The position numbers and the translations under genes were made by a program. Shown here in pieces: positions 1 through 6,140 of a stretch of 6,423 nucleotides of DNA (its first letter is position 1; each line of letters begins with the position of its first letter). The stretch lies in contig CAIWVR010000361.1 in assembly GCA_903916165.1 (NCBI GenBank), forward strand, positions 1-6,423, in the 5' to 3' direction. The notes under the pieces are model-generated. The model was not told where the DNA came from, did not search any database, and was given only the letters and a program-made list of their open reading frames with translations. This DNA is from an uncultured Hyphomicrobiales bacterium (GTDB taxonomy: Bacteria > Pseudomonadota > Alphaproteobacteria > Rhizobiales > Beijerinckiaceae).

Positions 1-65
1 CTTTCATCGAGATCGCGGACGCCAAGCGTTACGCCTCGCAATCCTGTCACCTGCGGTTCGGCCAT
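1..65 (-). CDS. VOC-family (glyoxalase/dioxygenase-fold) protein, N-terminal fragment
   Basis: The first 21 codons of a leftward gene that leaves the window. The reading MAEPQVTGLRGVTLGVRDLD resembles the first beta strand of vicinal-oxygen-chelate proteins, where a short leader is followed by a pattern like 'hVtLgVrDLdeS'. That family includes glyoxalase I, extradiol dioxygenases and bleomycin-resistance proteins, usually binding one metal ion. No metal ligand is visible in this fragment, so the reaction is unknown. The ATG is well supported by a strong purine-rich Shine-Dalgarno (AGGGAGGGG) a few bases upstream. It lies 30 bases downstream of the cupin gene on the same strand and is probably cotranscribed with it. 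Family call from a short N-terminus only. Confidence 0.6.
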   Translation of the reverse strand, partial: MAEPQVTGLRGVTLGVRDLDE

Positions 66-66
66 G

Positions 67-91
67 GTCCCCTCCCTTAATCTCAGGGGAC
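67..91 (-). promoter_or_regulatory. Hairpin that may mask the VOC ribosome binding site
   Basis: Perfect 7-base inverted repeat, GTCCCCT at 67-73 and AGGGGAC at 85-91, with an 11-base loop. It fills most of the 30-base gap between the cupin stop and the VOC start. In the leftward transcript, the 3' arm AGGGGAC is part of the VOC Shine-Dalgarno, so the folded form would hide it. It could tune VOC translation relative to cupin or couple it to ribosomes finishing cupin. There is no U-tract, so it is not a standard terminator. The pairing is seen; the role is inferred. Confidence 0.35.
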
Positions 92-95
92 TTTC

Positions 96-458
96 TCATG
101 ATGTGGGATCAGCACCTTGATCTGGAACAAGACCGACATGCACGGCGAGCCAGACGCTCGGCTCCCCTGGCGCGGTCCACTCCACCCGATGGCGACACTG
201 CGCGGGCAGGAAGATCCAGTCGCCCGGCGACAACACACGGGGCTCGCTGTCGCCTTCGATCAGCAGGCCGGCGGCGCCTTTCAGCAGCACGACCCATTCG
301 TCGCTCGCCTGATCGAGCCACTCGCCTTGCGGTGTCGCCTGCCCGGTCGAGATGATGCGCTCAATGCGCAGGCCAGCGGAGCGATGGAGATCCTCCAGCC
401 GCTCATCGGGAAGCGCTTGCGCGGGCAGGCCCGCAAACAGGGATCCAGAACGTGTCAT
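96..458 (-). CDS. Small single-domain cupin protein
   Basis: A 120-residue protein, the usual size for a one-domain cupin, likely cytoplasmic (no signal peptide). The first cupin motif spans about residues 45-65 (GEWLDQASDEWVVLLKG) and the second about 79-95 (GDWIFLPAQCRHRVEWT). The classical HxH of motif 1 is replaced by D49/Q50 with E54, while H90 in motif 2 and H107 near the end (VWLAVH) are kept. This matches a common small-cupin subfamily with 'GEWyDQ..dEWV.LL.G' and 'PGD...iPA..rHRV..T'. Function in that group is largely unassigned; metal binding is likely. It is divergent from the solute-binding protein gene and upstream of the VOC gene, suggesting a shared catabolic or detoxifying role. 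The RBS is weak (GCGAGG just before ATG); an ATG 12 bases upstream is out of frame and stops at once. Confidence 0.85.
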   Translation of the reverse strand: MTRSGSLFAGLPAQALPDERLEDLHRSAGLRIERIISTGQATPQGEWLDQASDEWVVLLKGAAGLLIEGDSEPRVLSPGDWIFLPAQCRHRVEWTAPGEPSVWLAVHVGLVPDQGADPTS

Positions 459-546
459 CGCGCCTCGCCATCGCCCTTGCCAGACGCCCGCGATCAGCTA
501 GCCTCCTGTCCAGAGCCGAAAACGGCCGACAACACGGGAGGGGCCG
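459..546. promoter_or_regulatory. Divergent control region between cupin and Bug genes
   Basis: These 88 bases separate two divergent genes and must serve both. A poor rightward candidate is TTGCCA (477-482) with TAGCCT (499-504), spacer 16. A small inverted repeat GCCG-AAAA-CGGC lies at 515-526, about 20 bases before the Bug start, and could be an operator half-site pair. The strong Shine-Dalgarno GGGAGGGG at 536-543 belongs to the Bug gene. No regulator gene adjoins the region inside the window. Promoter positions are weak guesses. Confidence 0.3.
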
Positions 547-1602
547 ATGGGCACCGCATTGAAATGGGCATGCCGCATGGTCCTGTGCGGCGCAAGTCTT
601 GCCGCAGCGCTGGCCAGTCGACCCGCGGCGGCCCAGGACGAGGGCCGGGCCTATTATGCCGGCAAGACCGTGCGCATGATCGTCGGCTCCGCCCCCGGCG
701 GTGGTTATGACGTCTTCTCGCGCATGATCGCGCCCTATTTTTCGAAGGTCATCGGCACGACGGTGGTCGTGGAGAACCGGCCCGGTGCCGGGGGCCTGAG
801 TTCGCTGAACTTCCTCTACACGGCGCCGCCCGACGGCCTGATGCTGTCCCTGGCCAATGGCTCAGGCGCCGCTTTCGCGCAGATCACCAGCCAGTCCGGC
901 GTCCGCTATGATCTCACCAAATTCCATTATCTGGCGACGGTGGGCGCTCCGCCATCGGTCTGGCTGGTCGACCCGAATGCCCCGACGAAAACCATTGCGC
1001 AGGCCCTGACCCGCCCCGGTAAATGGCGCTGGGCGGCGTCCGGCGTCAGTTCCGGGCTCTCTGTCGGCGCGGCCTTCACCTGCGTCGCGCTGCGCATGGA
1101 TTGCCAGGTCGTGGCTGGCTATGCCGGCTCCAATCAGGCAGCGCTGGCGCTCACGCGTGGCGAGATGGACGCCATGTTCCAGGCCGAATCATCTGCAGGA
1201 AATTATGTGAAGGCCGGCGAGGGCGTGGCGCTTGCCACCATGTCGCGCACGCGCTCACGGCTGTTCCCCGATCATCCGACCATCTTCGAGGCGACGTCGC
1301 TCACGCCTGACCAGGCCTGGTATTTTGATTTTTACGACACGATCAGCAATCTCGGTCGCGTCATGCTTGTCCCGCCCTCAACACCGCCGGCGCGGCTGGC
1401 CTATCTGCAGGCGGCGATGAAGGAGACATTGCACAATCCGCAGCTGATCGCCGATGGCGAACGGGCAGAACGCTTTGTCGACTACCTCGATCCGGAGGGC
1501 ACGCTCGCCAATGCGCGCAAGGTGATCAGCGAGCCGACGCCCGAACAGAAGCGGCGCGTGCTGGAGATCATCGCCGGCATTTCAGGCGAGGAGGTGAAAT
1601 GA
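547..1602 (+). CDS. Bug/TctC-family periplasmic solute-binding protein
   Basis: A 351-residue secreted binding protein of the tripartite tricarboxylate transporter type, which captures a carboxylate or related small molecule in the periplasm. A signal peptide covers residues 1-29, with a hydrophobic stretch and likely cleavage at RPAAA-QD. The mature N-terminus carries family hallmarks: VRMIVGSAPGGGYDVFSRMI (about 42-61), followed by VVVENRPGAGG (73-83) and PDGLML (95-100). C179 and C186 could form a disulfide. Length is slightly above the usual 320-330. No TctA or TctB membrane gene lies in the window, as is common for orphan Bug proteins in organisms with many copies. The start has a strong GGGAGGGG RBS. 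The stop overlaps the next start (ATGA), so it is translationally coupled to the FAH-family gene and may deliver or sense that enzyme's substrate. Ligand unknown. Confidence 0.95.
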   Translation: MGTALKWACRMVLCGASLAAALASRPAAAQDEGRAYYAGKTVRMIVGSAPGGGYDVFSRMIAPYFSKVIGTTVVVENRPGAGGLSSLNFLYTAPPDGLMLSLANGSGAAFAQITSQSGVRYDLTKFHYLATVGAPPSVWLVDPNAPTKTIAQALTRPGKWRWAASGVSSGLSVGAAFTCVALRMDCQVVAGYAGSNQAALALTRGEMDAMFQAESSAGNYVKAGEGVALATMSRTRSRLFPDHPTIFEATSLTPDQAWYFDFYDTISNLGRVMLVPPSTPPARLAYLQAAMKETLHNPQLIADGERAERFVDYLDPEGTLANARKVISEPTPEQKRRVLEIIAGISGEEVK

Positions 1603-2447
1603 AAATCTGCCGCTTCAACGACAACCGGCTGGGGCTGGTCGAGGGCGAGACCGTGCTTGACGTGACGCAGGCGCTCGACGCGATTCCGGCACTGCGCTGG
1701 CCTGCGCCAATGGGGGACCTCCTGATCCTGCATTGGGACGCCGTCTGCGCGCGCATCGCGCAGGTCCGCGCGGGGGCGGTCCGCCTGCCACTTGCTCAGG
1801 TCGCCCTGCTCAGCCCCGTCGCCAATCCCTCAAAAATCATCGGCATTGCGCGCAACCGGCGTGGACTCTCGGAGGAAAAGATCGACATCGGCACAAGCGC
1901 CGGCGCGCGGCAGGATGGCGACGGCCTCCAGATGTTCATCAAGGCGTCGAGCGCGCTGGTCGGCCCCTCCGAGGGCGTCACCTTGCGCTTTGCGGAGCGT
2001 CGCACGGATCCCGAGGCGGAACTCACGCTTGTCATTGGCAGGACCGGTTCCGACATTCCTGAAGCGAGCGCGATGGAGCACATTTTGGGCTATTGCATCG
2101 GGCTCGACATGACTTTGCGCGGCAAGGAGAGCCAGTGTTCACGCAAGTCGATTGATTCTTACGCCGTGCTCGGACCCTGGATCGTGACGCGCGACGAGAT
2201 CGGCGATCCTGATGCGCTCGACACGGGGCTGGCCATCAACGACCGGCAGATCCAGCGCGCGAATACGCGGGATCTGGCGTTCAACATCCGCGAGATCGTG
2301 GCGCATGTGTCGCGCTTCTACACGCTACATCCCGGCGATGTCATCATGGTGGGGACGCCTGTGGGCTTCGAGCAGGTGCATCCGGGCGACCTGATGACCG
2401 CGACCTTCGAGGGGATCGGCGCGATGGAAGTTGCCGTGTACGGATGA
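1599..2447 (+). CDS. Fumarylacetoacetate hydrolase (FAH)-family enzyme
   Basis: A 282-residue cytoplasmic enzyme of the FAH superfamily, whose members hydrolyse, decarboxylate or hydrate beta-dicarbonyl acids using Mg or Mn. A small N-terminal domain (about 1-70) precedes the FAH core. Metal ligands are visible as E139 and E141 (TDPEAELTLVIG) and D170 (YCIGLDMTLRG). Other conserved segments are KSIDSYAVLGPW (183-194), RANTRDLAFNIREIV (220-234) and the C-terminal LHPGDVIMVGTPVG (243-256). The segment after KIIGIA normally reads N-Y-x-x-H in relatives, but here it is NRRGL, so the usual tyrosine and catalytic histidine positions appear to be R87 and L90. This may mean a different reaction. The start overlaps the Bug stop by 4 bases, with GAGGAGG just upstream. 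Probably the last gene of this operon; substrate not identifiable. Confidence 0.93.
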   Translation: MKICRFNDNRLGLVEGETVLDVTQALDAIPALRWPAPMGDLLILHWDAVCARIAQVRAGAVRLPLAQVALLSPVANPSKIIGIARNRRGLSEEKIDIGTSAGARQDGDGLQMFIKASSALVGPSEGVTLRFAERRTDPEAELTLVIGRTGSDIPEASAMEHILGYCIGLDMTLRGKESQCSRKSIDSYAVLGPWIVTRDEIGDPDALDTGLAINDRQIQRANTRDLAFNIREIVAHVSRFYTLHPGDVIMVGTPVGFEQVHPGDLMTATFEGIGAMEVAVYG

Positions 2448-2556
2448 GGGCCCGGTCGACCGCCTCGACGATGTCTGCGGTGGTGAAGAGAATCGTCTGC
2501 AAATCCCTGCGCCAGACCGACGACCGGGCGGCAGGTGAGATTTCAGCTCAGGCAGG
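2448..2556. other. Convergent gap with a coding-like antisense remnant
   Basis: Short gap between the converging FAH and HTH genes, with no clear terminator. There is a 10-base palindrome CGGTCGACCG at 2453-2462. On the minus strand, from about 2547 down to 2446, one frame is open and protein-like (core reading VWRRDLQTILFTTADIVEAV). Its third codon positions are much richer in G/C than its second positions. The frame lacks a start and runs on into FAH antisense sequence, so at most it is a gene remnant. I do not recognise the family. A 38-codon plus-strand frame from an ATG overlapping the FAH stop (2444-2560) competes with it and looks less coding-like. Confidence 0.25.
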
Positions 2557-3147
2557 CTAGGCGATGCGATCAAACGCGGCCAGCAGGTCGTCCAGACGTA
2601 TCGTCACATGCGTCTGATGGTACGAAAGGCGTGCGAGACTGCTACTTAATGCGCAGCATTTGTAAACGCCATCCACCACCCAGGGAGCGGCCTTTCCGTC
2701 TGACCAATGCGTCGCATGCGCTTTCCAGAGGCCGTCAAACAGCCAGTAATTGTAATAGCCGTCGTTGATGGCAAGCCCATTGTCGGAGATCCAGGACCGC
2801 ACCTCCTGATGGACGCGAAGACCGAGGCGGCGCAAGTCGCCGTCATGGAGTCTGCTTGCGACCAGTTCCGGGAAGATGTCGGACAGTTTGATATCCATCT
2901 GCAGGGCATAAAGCAGCCGCCGCTGCGTATATCTGCTCAACCTGTGCGCTGTCGTGTCGACCATTTTCGCGCGGTCGAGTTCGGCATAATAGATCTGCTG
3001 CACCCGCTGGTAAGACAAGCCCAGATCAGCCGATAAGGACCTGAACGTACACCCATTGTGTCGACGCTGAACGATCAGTTGTGCCTTGTCCTGGTGCAGA
3101 GATTTCAAAGACTGGGTCTTGTCGTCGGTCGTCGGTCGAGTTTGCAT
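2557..3147 (-). CDS. Sigma-70 region 4-like HTH protein, unknown function
   Basis: A 196-residue protein with no signal peptide or membrane segment. Residues about 22-60 look like a sigma-70 region 4 helix-turn-helix: I-V-x-R-R-x-N-G-x-T-F-R-S-L-S-A-x-L-G-L-S, then YQRVQQIYYAELDRA. This is the 'tl.eIa..lglS..RVrQI' pattern that contacts DNA. Residues about 70-127 may be a second module: LSRYTQRRLLYAL, then GDLRRLGLRVHQEVRSWISDNGL, resembling the helix-hairpin-helix of the RNA polymerase alpha C-terminal domain. The tail (128-196) is rich in aromatics and unassigned. It is probably a transcription regulator, divergent from the kinase operon. The ATG at 3147 was chosen; a TTG at 3177 would add 10 residues but has no visible RBS, and the RBS for the ATG is also weak. 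GC is near 51% in three hand-counted lines, below the neighbours. Confidence 0.75.
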   Translation of the reverse strand: MQTRPTTDDKTQSLKSLHQDKAQLIVQRRHNGCTFRSLSADLGLSYQRVQQIYYAELDRAKMVDTTAHRLSRYTQRRLLYALQMDIKLSDIFPELVASRLHDGDLRRLGLRVHQEVRSWISDNGLAINDGYYNYWLFDGLWKAHATHWSDGKAAPWVVDGVYKCCALSSSLARLSYHQTHVTIRLDDLLAAFDRIA

Positions 3148-3200
3148 GAAATCGCCAGAGATGTGTTCACCTGCCAAGCGGTGTCAGTTGCGATATTTTC

Positions 3201-3304
3201 GAGCGGCTCTCAAGCGCGCGGGGATAAAAGACGGTCTGGCAGGGATGAAAGTTTGTGATAATTAGTTTTTTGTCCCGGCTATCATTCACGAACCGCTCTG
3301 AAGC
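3201..3304. repeat. Pair of imperfect 15-base direct repeats in the divergent spacer
   Basis: GAGCGGCTCTCAAGC (3201-3215) and GAACCGCTCTGAAGC (3290-3304) agree at 12 of 15 positions and flank the predicted kinase promoter, 89 bases apart start to start. They could be binding sites for the divergent HTH protein or the LytTR regulator. By rough reckoning, one such match in a spacer this size by chance is not very rare (about one in ten). Confidence 0.3.
3254..3262 (+). promoter_or_regulatory. Extended -10 promoter for the LytS/LytTR operon
   Basis: TGTGATAAT is an extended -10 box: TG, one base, then GATAAT, which matches TATAAT at 5 of 6. The -35 region about 17 bases upstream (GTCTGG near 3234) is poor, as is usual for extended -10 promoters. 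Transcription would begin near 3269, giving an untranslated leader of about 80 bases before the kinase ATG at 3351. This argues against the upstream GTG at 3255 as a start. Confidence 0.35.
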
Positions 3305-3350
3305 TATTCGTACAAACCAGCGGGGTATTTTTTGGCATCGTCAGGCTGGC

Positions 3351-4463
3351 ATGAGCTCCTCCAATCCCATCCACCGCGCAATCCGGACGCTCGCCTCGAC
3401 GTCTTTCTGGAAGTTTCATGCCATGGTCTGGCTCGCAATTCTTTGCTTTGCCATTCCGACGCGCATTTTCAGAACGGATGACCTTTCGTGGGGTCTCTGG
3501 TCCGCCATATTGAGCCAGACATTCGGATTTTTTCTGACCTTCGCAGCGCGGTTCTTGTTTTTACACCTGCTGCAACGCCACATGTTGATCGTCTACATTC
3601 TGCTGGCCAGCGCGCTGGGGCATATCGGCGGCTTCATGGACGTCCTGATCACCAATGCTGCCATGACCTATTTTCCCGGACATGATGCGATCGATCCGTT
3701 TGGGATTTATTTTCTGACGCGGTCCCGACTGTATCTCTTCTGGAGCGCAATCTATGGCGCCTATGTCTACCGGGATTTCGCCATTCGCAGTGAGAGGGAC
3801 ATTGCCGAGAAAAAGGCAAACATTCACCAGCTTGAAACATTGGTCCGGGCAGCTGAAACTCGAATGTTGCGGGCACAGGTTTCGCCGCACTTTCTTTTCA
3901 ATGCCCTGACTGTTGCGATCGCCGATCTGAAGCGCCGACCTGACGTTGTCAGTGAAATGCTGAGCGCCATGGCGGCCTATTTCCGCTACGCCCAGATCAA
4001 CCGCGAACGTTCAGATGTCCCTTTGGGCGAGGAGTTTGACGCCATCCTCCAATATCTGATTGTGCAGAAGGCGTGCATGCGCGAGCAGCTGATCCTGAGC
4101 ACCTGCATTTGTGAAGCTGCCCGCCGGACCATGGTGCCAGGGCTCCTTTTGCAGCCGCTGGTCGAGAATGCCTTGCTGCATGGCAAGCGCACCGACGAGT
4201 CTCCGCTGCACATCACCATCAATATCCGGCAAATCGGAGGGCACCTGCGTATCTCGGTTGCAAATTCCGGCGATTGGTTCGAGCGCAACGCCCCGCGTGG
4301 CGCGGACGACCCCGGCGGCAGCGGCCTGCCCAATCTCCGCAGCCGGCTTTCGCTCGCCTATGGCGAGGCGGCGAGCCTGACGATTGTCGCCAACGCCGAT
4401 CTCGTCGAAGTGACCATTCTCCTGCCTGCGCGCGACCCGGTTCCTGCTGCGGGTGCCTCGTGA
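3351..4463 (+). CDS. LytS/YehU-type membrane sensor histidine kinase
   Basis: A 370-residue inner-membrane kinase that autophosphorylates on histidine and passes phosphate to the LytTR regulator encoded next. Four hydrophobic segments at about 22-38, 49-74, 77-100 and 119-145 form the sensor; no periplasmic domain is large enough to be a separate sensor. A charged helix (about 146-173) leads to the H-box AQVSPHFLFNAL with phospho-acceptor H180. Next come RYAQINRERSDVPLGEE, the N-box LLLQPLVENALLHGK (N273) and a glycine motif GGSGLPNLRSRLSLAYG. The expected D of the DxGxG box is N305 (VANSGDW), a change seen in some LytS relatives. A GTG at 3255 would add 32 residues, but these overlap the predicted promoter and are hydrophilic. 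The ATG at 3351 has AGG five bases upstream. The stop overlaps the regulator start. Signal unknown. Confidence 0.93.
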   Translation: MSSSNPIHRAIRTLASTSFWKFHAMVWLAILCFAIPTRIFRTDDLSWGLWSAILSQTFGFFLTFAARFLFLHLLQRHMLIVYILLASALGHIGGFMDVLITNAAMTYFPGHDAIDPFGIYFLTRSRLYLFWSAIYGAYVYRDFAIRSERDIAEKKANIHQLETLVRAAETRMLRAQVSPHFLFNALTVAIADLKRRPDVVSEMLSAMAAYFRYAQINRERSDVPLGEEFDAILQYLIVQKACMREQLILSTCICEAARRTMVPGLLLQPLVENALLHGKRTDESPLHITINIRQIGGHLRISVANSGDWFERNAPRGADDPGGSGLPNLRSRLSLAYGEAASLTIVANADLVEVTILLPARDPVPAAGAS

Positions 4464-5191
4464 GGCCGATCCGACGCGCGATCATCGTGGACGACCTGCC
4501 GCCAGCACGCGATCATTTGCGCGATCTGCTGGAGCCCTATCCAAATATCAACATTGTCGGCGAAGCTGGCGATCTGGGCAGCGCGAGCCGGCTGGTTGGT
4601 GCAACATGTCCCGATCTTGTGTTCCTCGACATTCAGTTGGGACGCGAGAACGGGTTTGATCTCCTGCCGCTCCTGACGGCAGCAGATGTCATTTTCGTCA
4701 CCGCTTATGACAATCATGCCGTGCGCGCATTCGAGACGAATGCCCTCGATTATCTTTTGAAGCCGGTGGGTGCCAACCGTCTGGCCCTCTCGCTGGGCAG
4801 GCTGGGCACCGGCTCGATCTCCGCGCGGGTCCCGACCTTTGAGGCCGCAGACATGGTCGCCCTGCAGGGCGATCAAGGAACGCGCATGGTGGCGCTCTCC
4901 TCGATCACCCTGATCGTTGCTGACAGAAACTACACCAGCGTCCATATCGCCGATGGATCCTTCGTCCTGACGCGACGGACGATGTCGGCCTGGGAACAGG
5001 CGCTGCCATCGGGTCTTTTCGTGCGCATCGACCGGTCGGTTCTCGTCCGGCTGACGGCGGTTCTGGACGTGACGGCGTCTCCAGCGGGCAATGCGCGCCT
5101 GAAAATCATCGGCAACGACGCGCCAATCACCATCACGCGCCGTGGCGGCACCCGTCTGATCGAGATCCTGAAATCAGCAAAGACCAGATAG
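4460..5191 (+). CDS. LytTR-family response regulator
   Basis: A 243-residue cytoplasmic DNA-binding regulator, the normal length for the family. The receiver domain (1-115) has acidic pocket D11/D12 (AIIVDD), phospho-acceptor D57 (LVFLDIQLG), T81 (VIFVTAYD), and Y98/K101 (ALDYLLKPV). The LytTR DNA-binding domain spans about 138-240, with DRNYTSVHIADGSFVLTRRT and FVRIDRSVLV. The usual 'RiHRS.iVN' is RIDRSVLVR here, so the His and Asn positions are D191 and R197. The GTG start shares bases with the kinase stop (GTGA), so translation is coupled. Starts further upstream in this frame would lie inside the kinase gene and precede the receiver by unrelated arginine/proline-rich sequence. The target genes cannot be read here; the kinase promoter region and the divergent HTH gene are natural candidates. 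Confidence 0.95.
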   Translation: MRPIRRAIIVDDLPPARDHLRDLLEPYPNINIVGEAGDLGSASRLVGATCPDLVFLDIQLGRENGFDLLPLLTAADVIFVTAYDNHAVRAFETNALDYLLKPVGANRLALSLGRLGTGSISARVPTFEAADMVALQGDQGTRMVALSSITLIVADRNYTSVHIADGSFVLTRRTMSAWEQALPSGLFVRIDRSVLVRLTAVLDVTASPAGNARLKIIGNDAPITITRRGGTRLIEILKSAKTR

Positions 5192-5368
5192 AAAACGCTG
5201 AGCGTAGCAGCGGGCGGCCAGCCCTTTGCGCAGGCCCGGACAAGGCAAGATAACAGGGCCAGAGCGCCCGTCCCGGCACGGCAGCTGGCCGCATCAGATC
5301 AGCGCCGATGCAGATCTTGTCGTGGACAGGGCAGGATGCCCAGACCCGGGAGAGCGCCGCCGCACGGG
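5192..5368. other. GC-rich convergent spacer without a supported gene
   Basis: This separates the convergent regulator and methyltransferase genes. A perfect 9-base inverted repeat, GCGGCCAGC at 5214-5222 and GCTGGCCGC at 5284-5292, encloses further GC-rich complementary blocks (GGCCC 5233-5237 with GGGCC 5256-5260). An ACGCTgAGCGT dyad lies at 5195-5205 just after the regulator stop, and GGGCA-GGA-TGCCC at 5329-5341. None is followed by a T-run, so no standard intrinsic terminator is claimed. A long minus-strand frame across this spacer reads as low-complexity R/A/P-rich sequence and is not called. Confidence 0.4.
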
Positions 5369-6070
5369 CTAGGCCGCAGCCTCGAACACCATGTCGCAAT
5401 ATGTTCCGCCGCCGTCATGGACGGCAAGCCGCCTTGAGCTCAGGAAGCGGAAGCCTGCCTCATTCAAGAAGGTCGTGATCTGACTGGTTGTGGCCGCGCC
5501 GTCATAGGCTGCGAAGTCGGCCGCCTCGACCTGGATGAAGCGAAAGGCGGACAGGATGTCGCGCGCGCCTTGCAAGATCAGCAGTTCGGAGCCTTGCGTG
5601 TCGATGAGAAGCGCGTCGTAACGCCCGACCTCGATCCCGCTCTCGTGCAGCAGGCCCGGCAAGGTTTTCGACGTCAGCGGCAGATCATGCGTATAGCGCA
5701 CATCGGGCCAGATGTCGGTGTGAAGCTTGAAATCGAAAATCGACGAAGACGCGCCGCCATTGTTCGCGACATGCAAGACCACCTGCGTGCCTGGCTGATC
5801 GAGCAGCAAGGCCTCAAGGACGCGTTGCTTTCGGAAACCCGCAACATTTCTCCGCAGCCGCTTGCAGATGGTGGGAATGGGTTCGATCCAAAGGACGTCG
5901 AGCCCCAGCGAGTCGTAGAGATAACGCTCCTGGCCTTTATTGGCACCGACATGAATGACGCCACGCGAGTGTTTCAGAAAGCTGGACACATCGTCGATGT
6001 CGATCTTGGGGCGAGCCCGGAAAGGTGCCTTCAGCCGGAAAAAGGCTGAGCTCAGAAAGTCGGTGATCAT
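5369..6070 (-). CDS. FkbM-family SAM-dependent methyltransferase
   Basis: A 233-residue class I methyltransferase of the FkbM group, which moves a methyl group from S-adenosylmethionine to an oxygen, often on a sugar or polyketide-like product. The SAM-binding motif I is VIHVGANKGQERYLYD (38-53), close to the family 'iDvGAN.G'. WIEPIP (61-66) is the acidic end of strand 2, and LLIDTQGSELLILQGAR (154-170) is the family signature. The end (CDMVFEA) also fits. Length is near the usual 230-260. The ATG at 6070 is preceded by a strong GGGAGGAGC RBS, so a 13-residue upstream extension is rejected. It stands alone between a tRNA terminator and the convergent regulator, with no glycosyltransferase neighbours in the window, so the acceptor is unknown. 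Confidence 0.9.
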   Translation of the reverse strand: MITDFLSSAFFRLKAPFRARPKIDIDDVSSFLKHSRGVIHVGANKGQERYLYDSLGLDVLWIEPIPTICKRLRRNVAGFRKQRVLEALLLDQPGTQVVLHVANNGGASSSIFDFKLHTDIWPDVRYTHDLPLTSKTLPGLLHESGIEVGRYDALLIDTQGSELLILQGARDILSAFRFIQVEAADFAAYDGAATTSQITTFLNEAGFRFLSSRRLAVHDGGGTYCDMVFEAAA

Positions 6071-6140
6071 AAAAGCTCCTCCCGCTCTTGCGGCACGGTG
6101 ACACCGCACGAGGGCTGATGTGCTTGAGTCGTCTGCTGGA

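Noticed and set aside
577..600. Lipoprotein signal in the Bug protein (cysteine at residue 14)
   Set aside because: The residues before C14 (RMVL) do not make a lipobox, and an ordinary AAA-Q cleavage site follows at residue 29.
117..710. 197-codon plus-strand frame
   Set aside because: Antisense to the cupin gene, whose family motifs are clear, and it overlaps the signal peptide of the Bug gene in another frame.
2444..2560. 38-codon plus-strand frame whose ATG overlaps the FAH stop
   Set aside because: No motif, weak codon-position bias, and it ends just past the HTH stop on the other strand; the overlap can arise by chance.
3245..3265. Six-codon leader peptide (ATG AAA GTT TGT GAT AAT TAG)
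   Set aside because: It overlaps the predicted promoter and would lie upstream of the predicted transcript start; too short to support.
3285..3315. LytTR operator-like repeats (TTCACGAAC and TTCGTACAA, period 22)
   Set aside because: The period fits LytTR sites, but only 4 of 9 bases agree.
3255..3350. GTG start adding 32 residues to the histidine kinase
   Set aside because: The GTG lies inside the extended -10 box, the added residues are hydrophilic and unlike a sensor, and the ATG at 3351 has a modest RBS.
4274..4459. Upstream extension of the response regulator frame
   Set aside because: It lies within the kinase ATPase domain in another frame and has no receiver-like sequence; the receiver begins right at the GTG at 4460.
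5133..5399. 88-codon minus-strand frame in the convergent spacer
   Set aside because: Low-complexity R/A/P-rich reading that overlaps ends of two confident genes, with no RBS or recognisable motif.
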